A stretch of DNA of 64,000 nucleotides from Chrysomallon squamiferum (Eukaryota; Mollusca; Gastropoda; Neomphalida; Peltospiridae). The notes under the pieces were generated by a model. That model saw only the letters and a list, made by a program, of their open reading frames with translations. It was not told where the DNA came from and made no database searches. Position 1 is the stretch's first letter, and each line of letters begins with the position of its first letter. Below are positions 22,329 through 36,107 of this stretch, in pieces. Position numbers and translations under genes: made by a program. Location of the stretch: NCBI GenBank assembly GCA_012295275.1, contig CM022668.1:11680522-11744521 (forward strand), in the 5' to 3' direction.

Positions 22329-22895
22329 GTTGTGCAGATGCTGAAATTGATTTGGTATTTGTCCTGGATGCTTCCACCAGTGTCACAAAGCCAAACTTTA
22401 AACTGATGTTAGACTTTCTAAAAGACTTTCTTTACATTGCTACCATTGACGAAGGAAATGTCAGAGTTGGTCTTGTCATCTACAGCACACAGGTTCACAT
22501 TCAGTTTCATCTGAAAGACCATAAATCTAAAGGTGCAGTTTACAGAGCTATTGATAATACTCCTTACGAGTATGGAAGTACCAACACAGCTGATGGTCTC
22601 AAAACCATGAAGGCAATGTTTTCACCTGAAAATGGAGACAGACCCGATGTAAGAAATGTTGCTATAGTGATCACTGATGGTGTCTCAAATATCAATGCAA
22701 GGAGAACAATTCCAGAAGCTGAAGCAGCTAGAGCAGAAGGCATTCACATCTATGCTATCGGTATTGGGTTAACTGATACAAGGGAGATTGATGGAATTGC
22801 CAGTAAACCCATAGAAGAGAACAGATTCACAGTCCAGGAATTCAGTGAACTGAGAGCTTTGAGAGATAAAGTATTCTCATCATTTTGTGTTCGAG
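22329..22895 (+). CDS. VWA domain 13 exon, MIDAS-intact
   Basis: 567 nt, phase 1-1. MIDAS and cysteines are intact, and the extra Arg near the end (FCVRG) is shared with VWA 12. Distinctive residues are MLDFLKDFLYIATIDEG and MKAMFSPENG. Confidence 0.97.
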
Positions 22896-23283
22896 GTAAA
22901 ATTAACATTTTTTCTTGCCCTATATGATTTATGATATACAGCTTTTTAATTTATCTGACTTCTGGATAAAGTTTAATAACCTTTCTCATATTATATCAAT
23001 AATCAAGATCTCAATGAATATTTCAGGTTAATGAATAAGTCATTATATGAAAATTATTTTATTTCTACTTCTTTATATGGCAAGCTTTTAAGAAATTCTT
23101 ACTTATGTATTCATTTTTCATTTTCCTTTTTATTTCATCTGTTTATTTTTATTTATTTATATATTTATATTAATTTATATTTTGTAATTCTATTTCAATA
23201 TTATAACCAAAATAGTTTTATTTGTATTTTTGTACCTTTCATTGCCACCATGGTAAGACAAATTTCATTTACATTTTCTTCAG
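22896..23283 (+). other. Intron, T-rich
   Basis: 388 bases with TTTA-rich low-complexity sequence near 23150. Ends CTTCAG. Confidence 0.6.
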
Positions 23284-23304
23284 TGAGACCAAGGCCAACA
23301 AAAG
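23284..23304 (+). CDS. Short linker exon, RPTK type
   Basis: 21 nt, phase 1-1, encoding VRPRPTK between CTTCAG and GGTTAA. First of the short basic linkers that follow each later VWA exon. Confidence 0.65.
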
Positions 23305-24602
23305 GTTAAATTTTATGCATGTGCATTAGTTTACTGCTTTGGACCATGCCTTTTTCTATACAAATCTCTTTTTAAATGAATTTTTATAATACTTGCAAGC
23401 TAACAGAATTTAGCTTTATTAGAAACATTACCAAAGTTATTACCACATAGTTCAAGGCATTCCCCCATTCCCATTGCCTCCAAGCACATTTCACTGCATT
23501 TGTACATTGTGTATAAGAGTACATACAAATGCTTTAATTGCCTTATAATGTTATAGAAACTATAACTGTTTTACCAATGTGCAATATGAAGTCATGGTCA
23601 CGTGAATCAGTATCTTATCAAGCCAGTAAAGAAAAATGAATATGTTCTACATAATATTTTTAGATATATAACCTGGAACAATTTTTGAAAGATTAGTGAA
23701 AAAATACCTTTCACAAATCTAACACAAATATTTTTCTACGTTATGAATATAACTGGATCATTTTTCAGTTCACATTCTGGTTGTTATTTTTCTTGTTTGT
23801 TAATTTTTTCTATTCCTCTTCCTTTACATTTTAAAGGTGGGGGGTTTTGGGTTGTTAATTCATTATATATATATATATCATTATTACGTTTTGATTATTA
23901 TTATTATTTTACTTTTTTCTTCTTAATTTTGAAGGAGATGATTTTGATGAATTTTAGCTGAACAAAATATGTATCTCTTAATAATAATAATAATGATAAT
24001 AAATCTCCTTCAAATGAATAAAATACAATACTGGGACTGAGTTGGCTTATATCAGCTTTTAAATTGTATCTGCTTATTAGTTATATCAGCTTGATAGTAG
24101 CTGGTCAGCTATGTTCTAAAATATTTAATTAATTTGACTAGCACATCATTGATATCTGCAGGTAATGTAACAAAATCTTTTCCTTAAAGGTTTTACTGAT
24201 AAAGTGTAAAAATACATAATTTATTTATGTAGAATATAAAAATTAGCACTGAATTAGTTTTATTAATTCTTCATTTAAACTATTGAATCTCATGGATATA
24301 TCTAGATATATATATGTATAATAACCATAATAATTACACTGTATAACTATTACTGTATAAGTGATAAATTTTTAGAATTAAAGACTGAACATAAAGTATA
24401 CACTCTATGATAATAACATTACAATGAACAAAAAAAGAGAGAGACAGCTAGATGACTGTGCTTATATTAACTTTAAAAGAACATAAATAACTGTAATAAA
24501 TATGAATTTACATTTTTGTAGATTAAGAATGAAATGTTTTTATTTGTTCTTATAATTACAATTTTAATTATTTAATTTTATTTTATTTATTTATTTAAAA
24601 AA

Positions 24603-24649
<47 letters not shown>

Positions 24650-24695
24650 CCTAGGGCTTTTTTAAAATTATTTTGTATATTTATATTTCTCACAG
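23305..24695 (+). other. Intron with TA and poly-T tracts
   Basis: About 1.4 kb. AT-rich throughout, with (TA)n and a poly-T tract at 24600-24650. No exon is seen. Confidence 0.6.
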
Positions 24696-24743
24696 GTACT
24701 CCCAAACCAGTTCCAATTACCTTACCACCAGCACCTGTTGACA
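24696..24743 (+). CDS. Linker exon, TPxPIT type
   Basis: 48 nt, phase 1-1, from TCACAG to AGTAAG, encoding GTPKPVPITLPPAPVD. Confidence 0.78.
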
Positions 24744-25619
24744 GTAAGTAAGACAGATTATAATTACTTGAATTATTACATAACTAATATTAAATAATTC
24801 ATTAATAATCACAGTGGAACAAATAGAAAAAAAACAAACAAAAAGAAAAACAGTATTTGCACAGAAATTCCTAACTACTGTTGGAATTTAAAACACGATA
24901 TATATTGTGGTCAAAAATAATTTATTATTGTCTTGTATTCAAATTTAATGCATTACTCTATAATTATTATTTCAGTCAGTTTTGCTTCTTCATTCATGAA
25001 TTCATTACATCTACCAATTTCCCTTCACATTACTATTGTCTGAATATTTCATTCCTTAACACATGATATGCCTCTTTGTTGTTCAGTTTATGGCAGCATT
25101 CAGTCATTAATATTTTGCCAAATAATATTCTGTGAACTTTTTAATGAACTGTTTGTTATCATTTTTATTGCCCATTTATCAGCAACAGTTATGCCAATTT
25201 ATTTTTTAAGATAATAATAATTCTAAAGTTTTAAATAACACATAGTGCAGGTAAAAATTAACATATATCATTATACTTGTGGCATTTATAACTCCTTATG
25301 TCACTGACGTTCTAATTTATTCGTAGTCTATATGTATGGGTCAAATATTAATATTCAGAAGCTTAATGTTAACCGTATTGTGTATTATGCCTTTTATTAT
25401 AAAACTTAACTTTTTTATGTGCATTTTAAAACAGAAATAATTATTAAAATGCACATTTTTGTTTTCCTACAAAACTATTCAAACAATAAATCTGCTAACC
25501 AATAAGAAAATTGTACTACTTAGTATGTATTCATTAATTAAATTCTTCATATACTTGTCCATAAAAAACCTATTCTAATTATTCTATACATGCTCACAAA
25601 TGTATTTACTACCTTTCAG
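24744..25619 (+). other. Intron, nothing notable
   Basis: 876 bases of AT-rich single-copy-looking sequence ending TTTCAG. Confidence 0.55.
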
Positions 25620-26183
25620 ATTGTGAAGATGCCAGATTGGACCTTGTATTTGTCCTGGATGCCTCTACCAGTGTCACAGAGCCAAACTTTAAACTGATGC
25701 TCAACTTCTTAAAAGATTTTCTTTACATTGCTAACATTGACAATGGAAATGTCAGAGTTGGTCTTGTCATCTACAGCACAGATGTTCACATTCAGTTTCA
25801 TCTGAAAGACCATAAATCTAAAGGTGCAGTTTACAGAGCTATTGATAATACTCCTTATGAGTATGGAAGCACCAACACAGCTGATGGTCTCAAAACCATG
25901 AGGACAATGTTTTCACGTCAAAATGGAGACAGACCAAGAGTAAAAAATGTTGCTATAGTGATCACTGATGGTGTTTCAAACATCAATGCAAGGAGAACAA
26001 TTCCAGAAGCTGAAGCAGCTAGAGCAGAAGGCATTCACATCTATGCTATCGGTATTGGGTTAACTGATACAAGGGAGATTGATGGAATTGCCAGTAAACC
26101 TATAGAAGAGAACAGATTCACAGTCCAGGAATTCAGTGAACTGAGAGCTTTGAGGGATAAAGTATTCCAATCCTTCTGTATTG
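25620..26183 (+). CDS. VWA domain 14 exon, MIDAS-intact
   Basis: 564 nt, phase 1-1. DASTS, GSTNTAD and ITDGVSN are present, with both cysteines. From here to VWA 19 the exons are almost identical, with RQNGDRPRVKN in the GDRP loop and FQSFC near the end. It has TDVHIQFHL where VWA 16-19 have TQVHIQFHL. Confidence 0.97.
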
Positions 26184-26314
26184 GTGAGTTCTATTACCTA
26201 CTTTCCTCTGAGATAAAATTACATTAAAAAATAACAAGATCAATGGTATTTAAAGTATTTTCTTATTTATTTATATATATTTCACTCCTAATATTTATTC
26301 TATTTTCATTTCAG

Positions 26315-26335
26315 TTCCGCCAAGAACAACAAAAG
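26315..26335 (+). CDS. Short linker exon
   Basis: 21 nt, phase 1-1, encoding VPPRTTK between TTTCAG and GGTTTT. Confidence 0.65.
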
Positions 26336-28187
26336 GTTTTAATCTTAAATATCTTTTTCTATGAATGCTTTTCCATGCAGATTTGCTATTATAAAATTAC
26401 CTAGCATGTTCCATTACGTTCAGTCAGCCAGTTTATTATACCCTGCAATCCTTTAGCATTTAGTATTCAATGATTTATTCTTCAACTCTTTTTTTAATGA
26501 AAAACATACATATAATAATCATTCATTAATAAAAAAAAAATTCTCAGACATTTCTTCCGAATGTATTCTGCAATCTTACAAATCGTTTCCATTAACACTT
26601 GAAACTAACTGCCCCTAATCATTATGCTTTCTGAGCATAAAGTTGCTTATTTAATGTTTTAATTTATTTATTTTCTTTTTTAAATTTTATTTTACTTCCC
26701 CATTTTAATATGTTATTTCTTTCTTAGACTCTGTGAATTAATTCATAAAGCTTGATCGTTATAACTTTGAACAAAAGTAGAAGGCGTTTATAGATAATAA
26801 ATTCAGGTTATGTATATTGTAATTAATGCTGGAAGGAATTCAAAATCGTCCCCCACCTGTTTTAAATAATAATAATAATAATAATAACAACAACAACAAC
26901 AACAGATAAAAACAAAACAAAACAAAATAATTCGTGGGCGAAATAATTATGTAATAAATCTTTACATATAATTAAAAACAAAAGACATCGGTGTCTTAAA
27001 TTTCAATGGCCTTAAATGATAATTCACAATTCTTAGTTGTTAAACCTTTTGACAATAAAAAATTATTTTAAAAAAATCACATACCTTCAGATATCCATAA
27101 CATTACATTCTTTGAAAATCATAAAAAGGAAAGCAACTGCAACAAAAGAAATCCTAATCAGACGACAACATCGATCCCTATGGTTACGGCCTATTTACAT
27201 ATTTCAAAAATAATATTATGTAACGTAAAGAAAATAGTTCCTTCATTAAATTATACTAGTATTTTTTTATTCACTTATTTGTTATTATTAGGGGCTTTTT
27301 TTAATATTGCTCAGTGATTAAAATATTTGAAACAATTATTTCAAACAACATAATTAGTTACTACATAATTTTTCCGGAAAACATGCATTTAGCGTTCAAC
27401 TTTGATTGGTGTGAAAATTGAAAACATGTTTATGTAAGTTATTATTGCTTCTGACATTTTTAGTATCATTTAATTATGTTTTATTAACTCTTCGTATGTC
27501 GTTATAAAACAAAATAATAAATATTTAAAAAAAACTATAAACCAAAAAAACAGCTTCTTTCTTTCAAAAAAATGATCGAGAGCAGTTACTGTTAAGGTCA
27601 AGGTCATTTTATTCCACGGGTATGCAGACGATAAAGATTAAACTCTTTAATTAAGCATTTTTTTTTTTTTTTTTTTTTTTTAGTTTACTTTACACATTTG
27701 GCATTTACCTACTGTAGGTAATTAATGGTTTTAAAATTCGTGGTATAGTTATATAATTATTATCTTAATTTAAGAAGTGACATAATACAATATGATCATT
27801 ACAATTCAATATTCACTGAAAATAAAAACCACTTTTAAAAATTAATCATCATCATCATTGTCATTTATTTATATATGTTGTCCATTTTAAACCTAGACAT
27901 GATATGAGCAACAGATAAATGCAGTTCACAACACTGATTAAGAATACTTTTTTAAAATTAAAAAAAATTAAAAAACGAAAAAATAATAACAAGTGGCAAA
28001 AAAAAAATATACCAAGAACTAATCTTTAATATTTAAATAATAGTAATCAGAATTTTGAAGTTTATTAATTTTATACAAATATTTATTTTAAATATATATT
28101 TTAGCTAATCTAAATAGTCTTCTGTTTTAGTTTTTATTTTGATGTGTATATAAATATAGTTTTATCCAGTTATTTCTGTAATTTCAG
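26336..28187 (+). other. Longest intron of the late subarray
   Basis: About 1.85 kb. AAT/AAC runs near 26868-26905, a poly-T run at about 27660-27681, and otherwise AT-rich unique-looking sequence. No decayed VWA exon was recognised. Confidence 0.55.
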
Positions 28188-28226
28188 CCACACCTATTCC
28201 AATTACAATTCCTCCACCATCAGTCA
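28188..28226 (+). CDS. Linker exon, TPIPIT type
   Basis: 39 nt, phase 1-1, encoding ATPIPITIPPPSV between TTTCAG and AGTAAG. Confidence 0.8.
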
Positions 28227-28615
28227 GTAAGTATGCTAAAATCTTAACAATGAAGAAGAAAAAAAACACATATTTATTTATATATAATATTAAAAATTGT
28301 TCTTATTCGTAATTTAAAAAGTGAGCAGATGAACTATTCATAGAATCGACATTTGACAAATACAATACCTTAACCAGTTATCTGAACACTACAATTTATT
28401 ATATCATTCTCAGATAATCAATATGGATACCCTCAAAACTGATGTATAGACTTTCCGTTGTATATCATACTAGAAAACTGTCAAACTGTAACTTTTGTTT
28501 TTCATTATGAAACAGTTTGTAAAAAAATGAATATATCTTTTTCATTAAATTAAACCATTCTACACTGCATTGTTTCTACACATTGTTATATGTTTTCATA
28601 AAATATTTAAAACAG
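28227..28615 (+). other. Intron, nothing notable
   Basis: 389 AT-rich bases ending AAACAG. Confidence 0.55.
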
Positions 28616-29179
28616 GTTGTGAAGATGCTAAAGTGGATCTTATTTTTGTCCTGGATGCCTCCACCAGTGTCACAGAGAAAAACTTTAAACTGATGCTCAA
28701 CTTCTTAAAAGATTTTCTTTACATTGCTAACATTGACAATGGAAATGTCAGAGTTGGTCTTGTCATCTACAGCACAGATGTTCACATTCAGTTTCATTTG
28801 AAAGACCATAAATCTAAAGGTGCAGTTTACAGAGCTATTGATAATACTCCTTATGAGTATGGAAGCACCAACACAGCTGATGGTCTCAAAACCATGAGGA
28901 CAATGTTTTCACGTCAAAATGGAGACAGACCAAGAGTAAAGAATGTTGCTATAGTGATCACTGATGGTGTTTCAAACATCAATGCAAGGAGAACAATTCC
29001 AGAAGCTGAATCAGCTAGAGGAGAAGGCATTCACATCTATGCTATTGGTATTGGGTTAACTGATACAAGGGAGATTGATGGAATTGCCAGTAAACCTATA
29101 GAAGAGAACAGATTCACAGTCCAGGAATTCAGTGAATTGCGAGCTTTGAGAGATAAAGTATTCCAATCTTTCTGTGTTG
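28616..29179 (+). CDS. VWA domain 15 exon, MIDAS-intact
   Basis: 564 nt, phase 1-1, with MIDAS and cysteines intact. Distinctive changes are TEKNFKLML (Lys for Pro) and ESARGEGIHIYA (Ser and Gly where the neighbours have Ala). Confidence 0.97.
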
Positions 29180-29345
29180 GTAAGTGCTGTAGAGGGTTTA
29201 TTTAACCTATTATAACACTAGTCAAAAAACTTTAAATGAAAATTGTAATTATTTTTTGTGAAAGAAGTCAGTTTCAGCATTTACTGATAGTTTTATAATC
29301 AGTTTATCAATAAAATAATGTACATTTTGTCTTACTTTTTTTCAG

Positions 29346-29372
29346 TCGAGAAAACTAGACCAACACCAAAAG
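29346..29372 (+). CDS. Short linker exon
   Basis: 27 nt, phase 1-1, encoding VEKTRPTPK. Confidence 0.7.
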
Positions 29373-30128
29373 GTTCTTTTTACCTAAAATTTAATTTATA
29401 CTCACCTTGTTTTGAAACCAAGATCCTCGAAAAGCTTTCATGTTTATCCAATTTCTTTCATCTTTTATACCTCATTTATTTACATAGAATGGCTTCTCAA
29501 TCAATGGAAACAAACCATGCATGACTAGCCAACTTTCAAGAAATCTTTCCAAAATGAAAATATTGCTTTTTCCTTTCAGTTTACCTTCTCAATCAGAAAA
29601 TTGAGTTTGTTCTTAAGCAAATGTTTCTCAAAATATATTTTACACATTGTAGAATAATGTATCAGTAAACAGCTTGGTTCTCTATTTGCTTATTACAAAT
29701 ACAGATTCCTTCAACCATCCTTGCTTTTATCATTCACAGACTGTCTATTCCTTTATGCCCTTCCATCCTCTGCATTTCTTTGAAAACATTTTCTTTTTTT
29801 AATATACATTTTAAATATAAATATTTTTAAGACAAATATTGTCAATAAATATTCTTACCCTTGGATGTACTCTTAGATCTATATAATAATTACCATCAAA
29901 TAATAAACTGCTTTCAGACACTACAGTATTCAGATTTTGATTAAAAAAAATAATTAAATCATAATTTAAATATCAATTATCTAGTGTGTAGTTTTGAAAT
30001 AATTAAAATGTATTTTGAATATTTGCTTATAACAGAAAAATAAATCTATCCTATGAGAATTTATTTTAGAAATTTATACAACTGCAATATGAATACAATA
30101 GTTACAGCAAATGTTTTATTTCTTACAG
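29373..30128 (+). other. Intron, shared with later units
   Basis: Segments such as AGAATGGCTTCT and AAACCATGCATG recur in the corresponding introns near 31783 and 34301, so introns as well as exons were duplicated here. Confidence 0.7.
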
Positions 30129-30167
30129 CCACACCAATTCCAATTACAATACCACCACCAGTTGCAA
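30129..30167 (+). CDS. Linker exon, TPIPIT type
   Basis: 39 nt, phase 1-1, encoding ATPIPITIPPPVA. Confidence 0.8.
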
Positions 30168-30767
30168 GTAAGTACATTAACTGTTTCTTTAAAGCATTAT
30201 AAAAGACATTCATATATTTTTTAATATTACATTTCAGTAAGTATAAATAAAATTCTTCACTGTTCATTTAAAGTTTTTGATTGATTGATCATGTTAAAAT
30301 AGTTATAGCTTTTTATCAAAATCATTTCTAAATGAAATTCAAAACAATAATATACAAAAAAGTAATGTTCTACTCTTCTCCCAAAATAATACATTATCAG
30401 CAATTTTTCTTTTTTAAATAGACTACCAATTTTATTGTTGGGGAATAAAAAATTTGGTAAACTGTGAGAGTAGTTGATGGGGCTATATTTTGGTAGCATT
30501 TCTAGTCTGGTGTGCTTCCATATTTACAGTAGCTCTCTATATTTTGCCATTATTACAGTATATTAGGTTAATACCGCTCCAGAATCAAAGCACAGAGGAC
30601 ATTAAGCATACACTGTGTTAATTATCAACTCAAGGAAAGACAGAAAAAATTTAAATAATTTTGAAGCCTTAAATGTGTAGCTTGTGGCATGAGGTTGAAA
30701 GAAGAATATGATTATAATCTGCCAAAATATGGTCTGGTACAAGTTCAATCTTATTTATTTTTTATCT

Positions 30768-30809
<42 letters not shown>

Positions 30810-30964
30810 CAACAAGTAAATTACATTTCAACTAGGTTCTTTGTTTTTAGACTTGAACTAAATAAACTAGAGAATTTAATTATTATGTCAAAGTGAAATG
30901 GGTTTTCAGCTGGTTTTGCTTTTGCACATTAATTGTAAAGTTTTACTTATATAACCATTTAAAG
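30168..30964 (+). other. Intron with (AAT)n run
   Basis: Carries an AAT microsatellite at 30770-30808. The acceptor before VWA 16 is ATTTAAAG, an AAG-type site without a good pyrimidine tract. Confidence 0.6.
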
Positions 30965-31528
30965 ATTGTGAAGATGCCAAACTGGATCTCATATTTGTCC
31001 TGGATGCTTCCACCAGTGTCACAGAGCCAAACTTTAAACTGATGCTCAACTTCTTAAAAGATTTTCTTTACATTGCTAACATTGACAATGGAAATGTCAG
31101 AGTTGGTCTTGTCATCTACAGTACACAGGTTCACATTCAGTTTCATTTGAAAGACCATAAATCAAAAGGTGCAGTTTACAGAGCTATTGATAATACTCCT
31201 TATGAGTATGGAAGCACCAACACAGCTGATGGTCTCAAAACCATGAGGACAATGTTTTCACGTCAAAATGGAGACAGACCAAGAGTAAAGAATGTTGCTA
31301 TAGTGATCACTGATGGTGTTTCAAACATCAATGCAAGGAGAACAATTCCAGAAGCTGAAGCAGCTAGAGCAGCAGGCATTCACATCTACGCTATCGGAAT
31401 TGGGTTAACTGATACAAGGGAGATTGATGGAATTGCCAGTAAACCTATAGAAGAGAACAGATTCACAGTCCAGGAATTCAGTGAACTGCGAGCTTTGAGA
31501 GATAAAGTGTTCCAATCTTTCTGTGTTG
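30965..31528 (+). CDS. VWA domain 16 exon, MIDAS-intact, weak acceptor
   Basis: 564 nt, phase 1-1. MIDAS and cysteines are intact, and RAAGIHIYA is shared with VWA 17 and 18. The acceptor TTTAAAG is weaker than CAG, which may allow skipping. Skipping would preserve the frame. Confidence 0.96.
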
Positions 31529-31640
31529 GTAAGTATTCACAATTTTATTAAATCTATTTCAAAAACAATTAAAATGAAATTTTCAATTACAAATCTATTG
31601 ATAAGTGAAATCATTTACAATTGTTCTATTTATATTTCAG

Positions 31641-31667
31641 TGCCGATAACTAGACCAACACCAAAAG
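31641..31667 (+). CDS. Short linker exon
   Basis: 27 nt, phase 1-1, encoding VPITRPTPK. Confidence 0.7.
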
Positions 31668-32606
31668 GTTTTTAATTTGCCTGAACTTTAATTTATACTT
31701 GCCTAGTTGTGAATGCAAGTCCCTGTAAAGGCTTTTATGCTTATCCAGTGTTTCTAAATTTTTATACAAGTTTTATTATCATAGAATGGCTTCTGAATCC
31801 ATGGAAACAAACCATGCATGTTAAGCCAACTTTCAATAATTATTTGCAGAATGAAAAAAATGCTGTTGCATAATTAACAGACACAGAAATGTAAAGCAAA
31901 AATTATAGCTTCTTTTTCTTTTTTGTTTACCATTTCAATCAGAAAATTCAATTTTTCTTTCAGCAGATCTTTGTCAAAATATATTTTACACATAGTAGAA
32001 TAATGTATCAGTGCTTAATTTCCCATTTGCTTTTTTTCAAAAACTGATTCCAAAAAATAGTTTGCTTCAGTCACCCTGGCTTTTATCACTGACTGATTAT
32101 CTATGACTTTATTCCTTTCCACTCTCTATGCATAGCTTTTTTGAGGGAGGGAAAAATATATATATATATATACTTTTGCCTAACTTTTAAGATACATATT
32201 GTCAATAAGTATTTCTAACCATGGATGTATTTTGAAATACCTTATGACAAATGCCATGTTTTAGTTAATATTGCATAAACAAAATAATTAAAAAATATTT
32301 CAAATACTAATTATCTAGTGGTTTCTTTTGATGTAATCAAAATGTGTGATAATTTTATTTTATAATTATGAATATTTGCCTATAATAAAATATATATAAA
32401 TTTATTTTATAATTATGAATATTTGCTTAAAATAAAATATTTATAAATTTATTTTATCATTATGAATATTTGATTATAATAAAATATTTAAAAACTATTT
32501 TTTAATTTTGAATATTTGTTTATAATACAAAAAGAATATTTTTTCAAAAGATTATGTAACTGAAATATGAACACAGTAGTTAGTACAAATGTTTTATTTC
32601 TTACAG
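31668..32606 (+). other. Intron with internal AT-rich direct repeats
   Basis: Between about 32330 and 32530 a unit containing ATTATGAATATTTG and AATAAAATAT recurs about four times. The intron is homologous to 34185-35240, where the same short repeat is present. Confidence 0.75.
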
Positions 32607-32645
32607 CCACACCAATTCCAATTACGATACCACCACCAGTAGCAA
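32607..32645 (+). CDS. Linker exon, TPIPIT type
   Basis: 39 nt, phase 1-1, encoding ATPIPITIPPPVA. Confidence 0.8.
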
Positions 32646-33481
32646 GTAAGTACATTACACTTTTTCAAATTAGATTAGATTAAATTTCAGTAAGTAGAAA
32701 TAAAACGGTTCATTGTTTATTTATAGTTTTTGACTAATAATGTTTAAACTATTTATAAAAGAAATTTTGAAATGATGTTCAAAATGTCAGAAAACAAAAG
32801 TCAATGTTCATGTTTTAAAACACACACACACACACACACTAGCAACATCATTAATAATAATACAATGTCATCACATTTATTTTTCAATTCAATAAATCTA
32901 TCAATTGTTTTGTTTGAGATTTTATAATTTTCTAAGACTGAGATTAGCTTATGGACCCACATTTTAATGAATTTTTGGTGGCATTTCTAGTTTACTATGC
33001 TTCCATACTGTGTATGCATGAACACTCACTAGATTAGTAATTTGCCATAATCACTGTAAAATAAAAGGAAAAGAAATAGAACAGGGAACATAAAGCATAC
33101 ACTATTTATTGTCAATACAAGAGAGGACAGAAAAGATTAAATACTTATGTGTAGCTCCTGACTATGAGGTTGAAAGCAGAGTTTCAGGAAATCTGCAAAA
33201 ATATAGTCAGGTACAAATCCAGTTGTGCATTTTGAAGAAAAATAGTGAGCCTCTCTGTTTTTATCTTCAGTCAAATAATAATACAAAATATAAATAAATA
33301 AGTCAGCAAAATATATTTTAACTATGTTCTTTCTTTTGTAGACTTGAAACTCATTTAACCACAGAGTTTAATCATTATATCAAAATGAATAATTTTCTTG
33401 TTTTGTTGTTGCAGTTTTTGTTTTTGTATATTTTGTTTTTATGTACTAATTATAAGGTGTTATTTATGTAAACTTTTGAAG
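32646..33481 (+). other. Intron duplicated at 35280-36107
   Basis: The whole intron aligns by eye with 35280-36107, including a CA run near 32820 (35452 in the copy). Ends TTTTGAAG. Confidence 0.75.
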
Positions 33482-34045
33482 GTTGTGAAGATGCCAAACT
33501 GGATCTCATATTTGTCCTGGATGCCTCCACCAGTGTCACAGAGCCAAACTTTAAACTGATGCTCAACTTCTTAAAAGATTTTCTTTACATTGCTAACATT
33601 GACAATGGAAATGTCAGAGTTGGTCTTGTCATCTACAGCACACAGGTTCACATTCAGTTTCATCTGAAAGACCATAAATCTAAAGGTGCAGTTTACAGAG
33701 CTATTGATAATACTCCTTATGAGTATGGAAGCACCAACACAGCTGATGGTCTCAAAACCATGAGGACAATGTTTTCACGTCAAAATGGAGACAGACCAAG
33801 AGTAAAGAATGTTGCTATAGTGATCACTGATGGTGTTTCAAACATCAATGCAAGGAGAACAATTCCAGAAGCTGAAGCAGCTAGAGCAGCAGGCATTCAC
33901 ATCTACGCTATCGGAATTGGGTTAACTGATACAAGGGAGATTGATGGAATTGCCAGTAAACCTATAGAAGAGAACAGATTCACAGTCCAGGAATTCAGTG
34001 AACTGAGAGCTTTGAGGGATAAAGTATTCCAATCTTTCTGTGTTG
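33482..34045 (+). CDS. VWA domain 17 exon, MIDAS-intact, weak acceptor
   Basis: 564 nt, phase 1-1, differing from VWA 18 by only a few bases. MIDAS and cysteines are intact. The acceptor TTTTGAAG is AAG type. Confidence 0.96.
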
Positions 34046-34157
34046 GTAAGTATTCACATTTTCATTACATCTACTTCAAAAACAATTAAACTGAAAATTT
34101 CAAAGTTGTAAATCGATTATCAGTGAAATAATTTACAATTGTTCTATTTATTTTCAG

Positions 34158-34184
34158 TGCAGAAAACTAGACCTACAACAAAAG
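34158..34184 (+). CDS. Short linker exon
   Basis: 27 nt, phase 1-1, encoding VQKTRPTTK. Confidence 0.7.
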
Positions 34185-35240
34185 GTGGTTTTTTTTGCCT
34201 AAACTTTAATTTATACTTGCCTAGTTGTGAATGCAAGGCCCTTTAAAAGCTTCAGTTCTTATCCAATGGTCCTAAATTTTAATACAAGTTTTATTTTCAT
34301 AGAATGGCTTCTGAATCCATAGAAACAAACCATGCATGTCACACCAATTTTCAATAATTATTTGCAGAATGAAAAAAATCCTGTTGCATAATGTAACAGA
34401 CATAGAAATGTAGACCAAAAATTATAGCTTCTTTTTCTCTTTGGTTTACCATTTCAATCAGAAAATTCTATTTTTTCAGCAGATCTTTGTCAAAATATAT
34501 TTTACACATAGTAGAATAATGTAACTGTTATCAGTGCTTCATTTCCCATTTGCTTATTTCAAATACAGATTCCTTAAAATAGTTTGCTTCAGTCATCCTG
34601 GCTTTTATTATTGACTGATTATCTATGTCTTTATTCCTTTCCACCATTTATGCATCACTTTGAAAAAAAAAGAAAATATATCTATGTGTGTGTGTATATA
34701 TATATATATGATTTCAATTTATATTTTCTAAGCCTCATTTTTAAGATAAATATTGTCAGTTAGTATTCTTAACCATGGCTTTATTCTGAAGTATCTTTGA
34801 GATAATTGCTATGTATTATCTTTTGGTTAGTTTTGGATGAACAAAATAATTCAAACATATTTTAAATACTAAATATCTAGTGTGGTTTTTTTTGGTGGGG
34901 TGTTTTTAATTTTTTTTATGTAATCAAAATGTGTGATAATTATATTTTATAATTATGAATATTTGCTTATATTAAAATATATAAAAATTAGTTTTATATT
35001 TAGGTATATTTGATTTAAATAAAATATATATAAATTAATTTTATTATGATGAATATTTGCTTATAATAAAATATATGATAATTAATTTTATTACTATGAA
35101 TATTTGATTATAATAAAACATATAAAAAATTATTTTATAATTTTGAGTATCTGCTTATAATAAATTAAGAACATTTTTTAAAAGCTTACATAACTGAAAT
35201 ATGAATACAGTAGTTAGTACAAATGTTTTATTTCTTACAG
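34185..35240 (+). other. Intron homologous to 31668-32606
   Basis: Shares long stretches with the intron of the previous unit, including the repeated ATTATGAATATTTG-type block (about 34930-35160). A GT/TA run lies near 34685. Confidence 0.75.
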
Positions 35241-35279
35241 CCACACCAATTCCAATTACGATAGCACCACCAGTAGCAA
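35241..35279 (+). CDS. Linker exon, TPIPIT type
   Basis: 39 nt, phase 1-1, encoding ATPIPITIAPPVA (Ala replaces one Pro). Confidence 0.8.
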
Positions 35280-36107
35280 GTAAGTACATTACACTTTTTC
35301 AAATTAGATTAGATTAAATTTTAGTAAGTAGAAATAAAACGGTTCCTTGTTTATTTCTAGTTTTTGACTAATAATGTTTAAACTATTTATAAAAGAAATT
35401 TTGAAATGATGCTCAAAAGACCAGTACAAAAGTTAATGTTCGTGTTTTAAAACACACACACACACACTAGCAACATCATTAATAATAATACAATGTCATC
35501 ACCTTTATTTTTCAATTCAAAGAATCTATCAATTGTTTTGTTTGAGATTTTATAATTTTCTAAGACTGAGATTAGCTTATGGACCCATATTTTAATGAAT
35601 TTTTGGTGGCATTTCTTGTTTACTATGCTTCCATACTGTGTATGCATGAACACTCACTAGATTACTAGTTTGCCATAATCACTGTAAAATAAAAGGAAAA
35701 GAAATAGAACAGTGTACATGAAGCATACACTATTTATTGTCAATACAAGAGAGGACAGAAAAGAAAAAATAATTATGTATAGCTCCCAACTATGAGGTTG
35801 AAAGTAGAGTTTCAGGAAAATCTGCAAAAATATAGTCAGGTACAAATCCAGTTGTGCATTTTGAAGAAAAATAGTGAACCTTTCTGTTTTTATCTTCAGT
35901 CAAATAATAATACAAAAAATAAATAAATAAGTCAGCAAAATACATTTTAACTATGTTCTTTGTTTTTAGACTTGAACTCATTTAACCACAGAGATTAATC
36001 ATTATATCAAAATGAATAATTTTGTTGTATGTTATTACTGTTTTTGTTTTTGTATATTTTGTTTTTACATACTAACTGTAAGGTGTTATTTATGTAAACT
36101 TTTGAAG
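35280..36107 (+). other. Intron homologous to 32646-33481
   Basis: Near-copy of the equivalent intron one unit upstream. Acceptor TTTTGAAG. Confidence 0.75.
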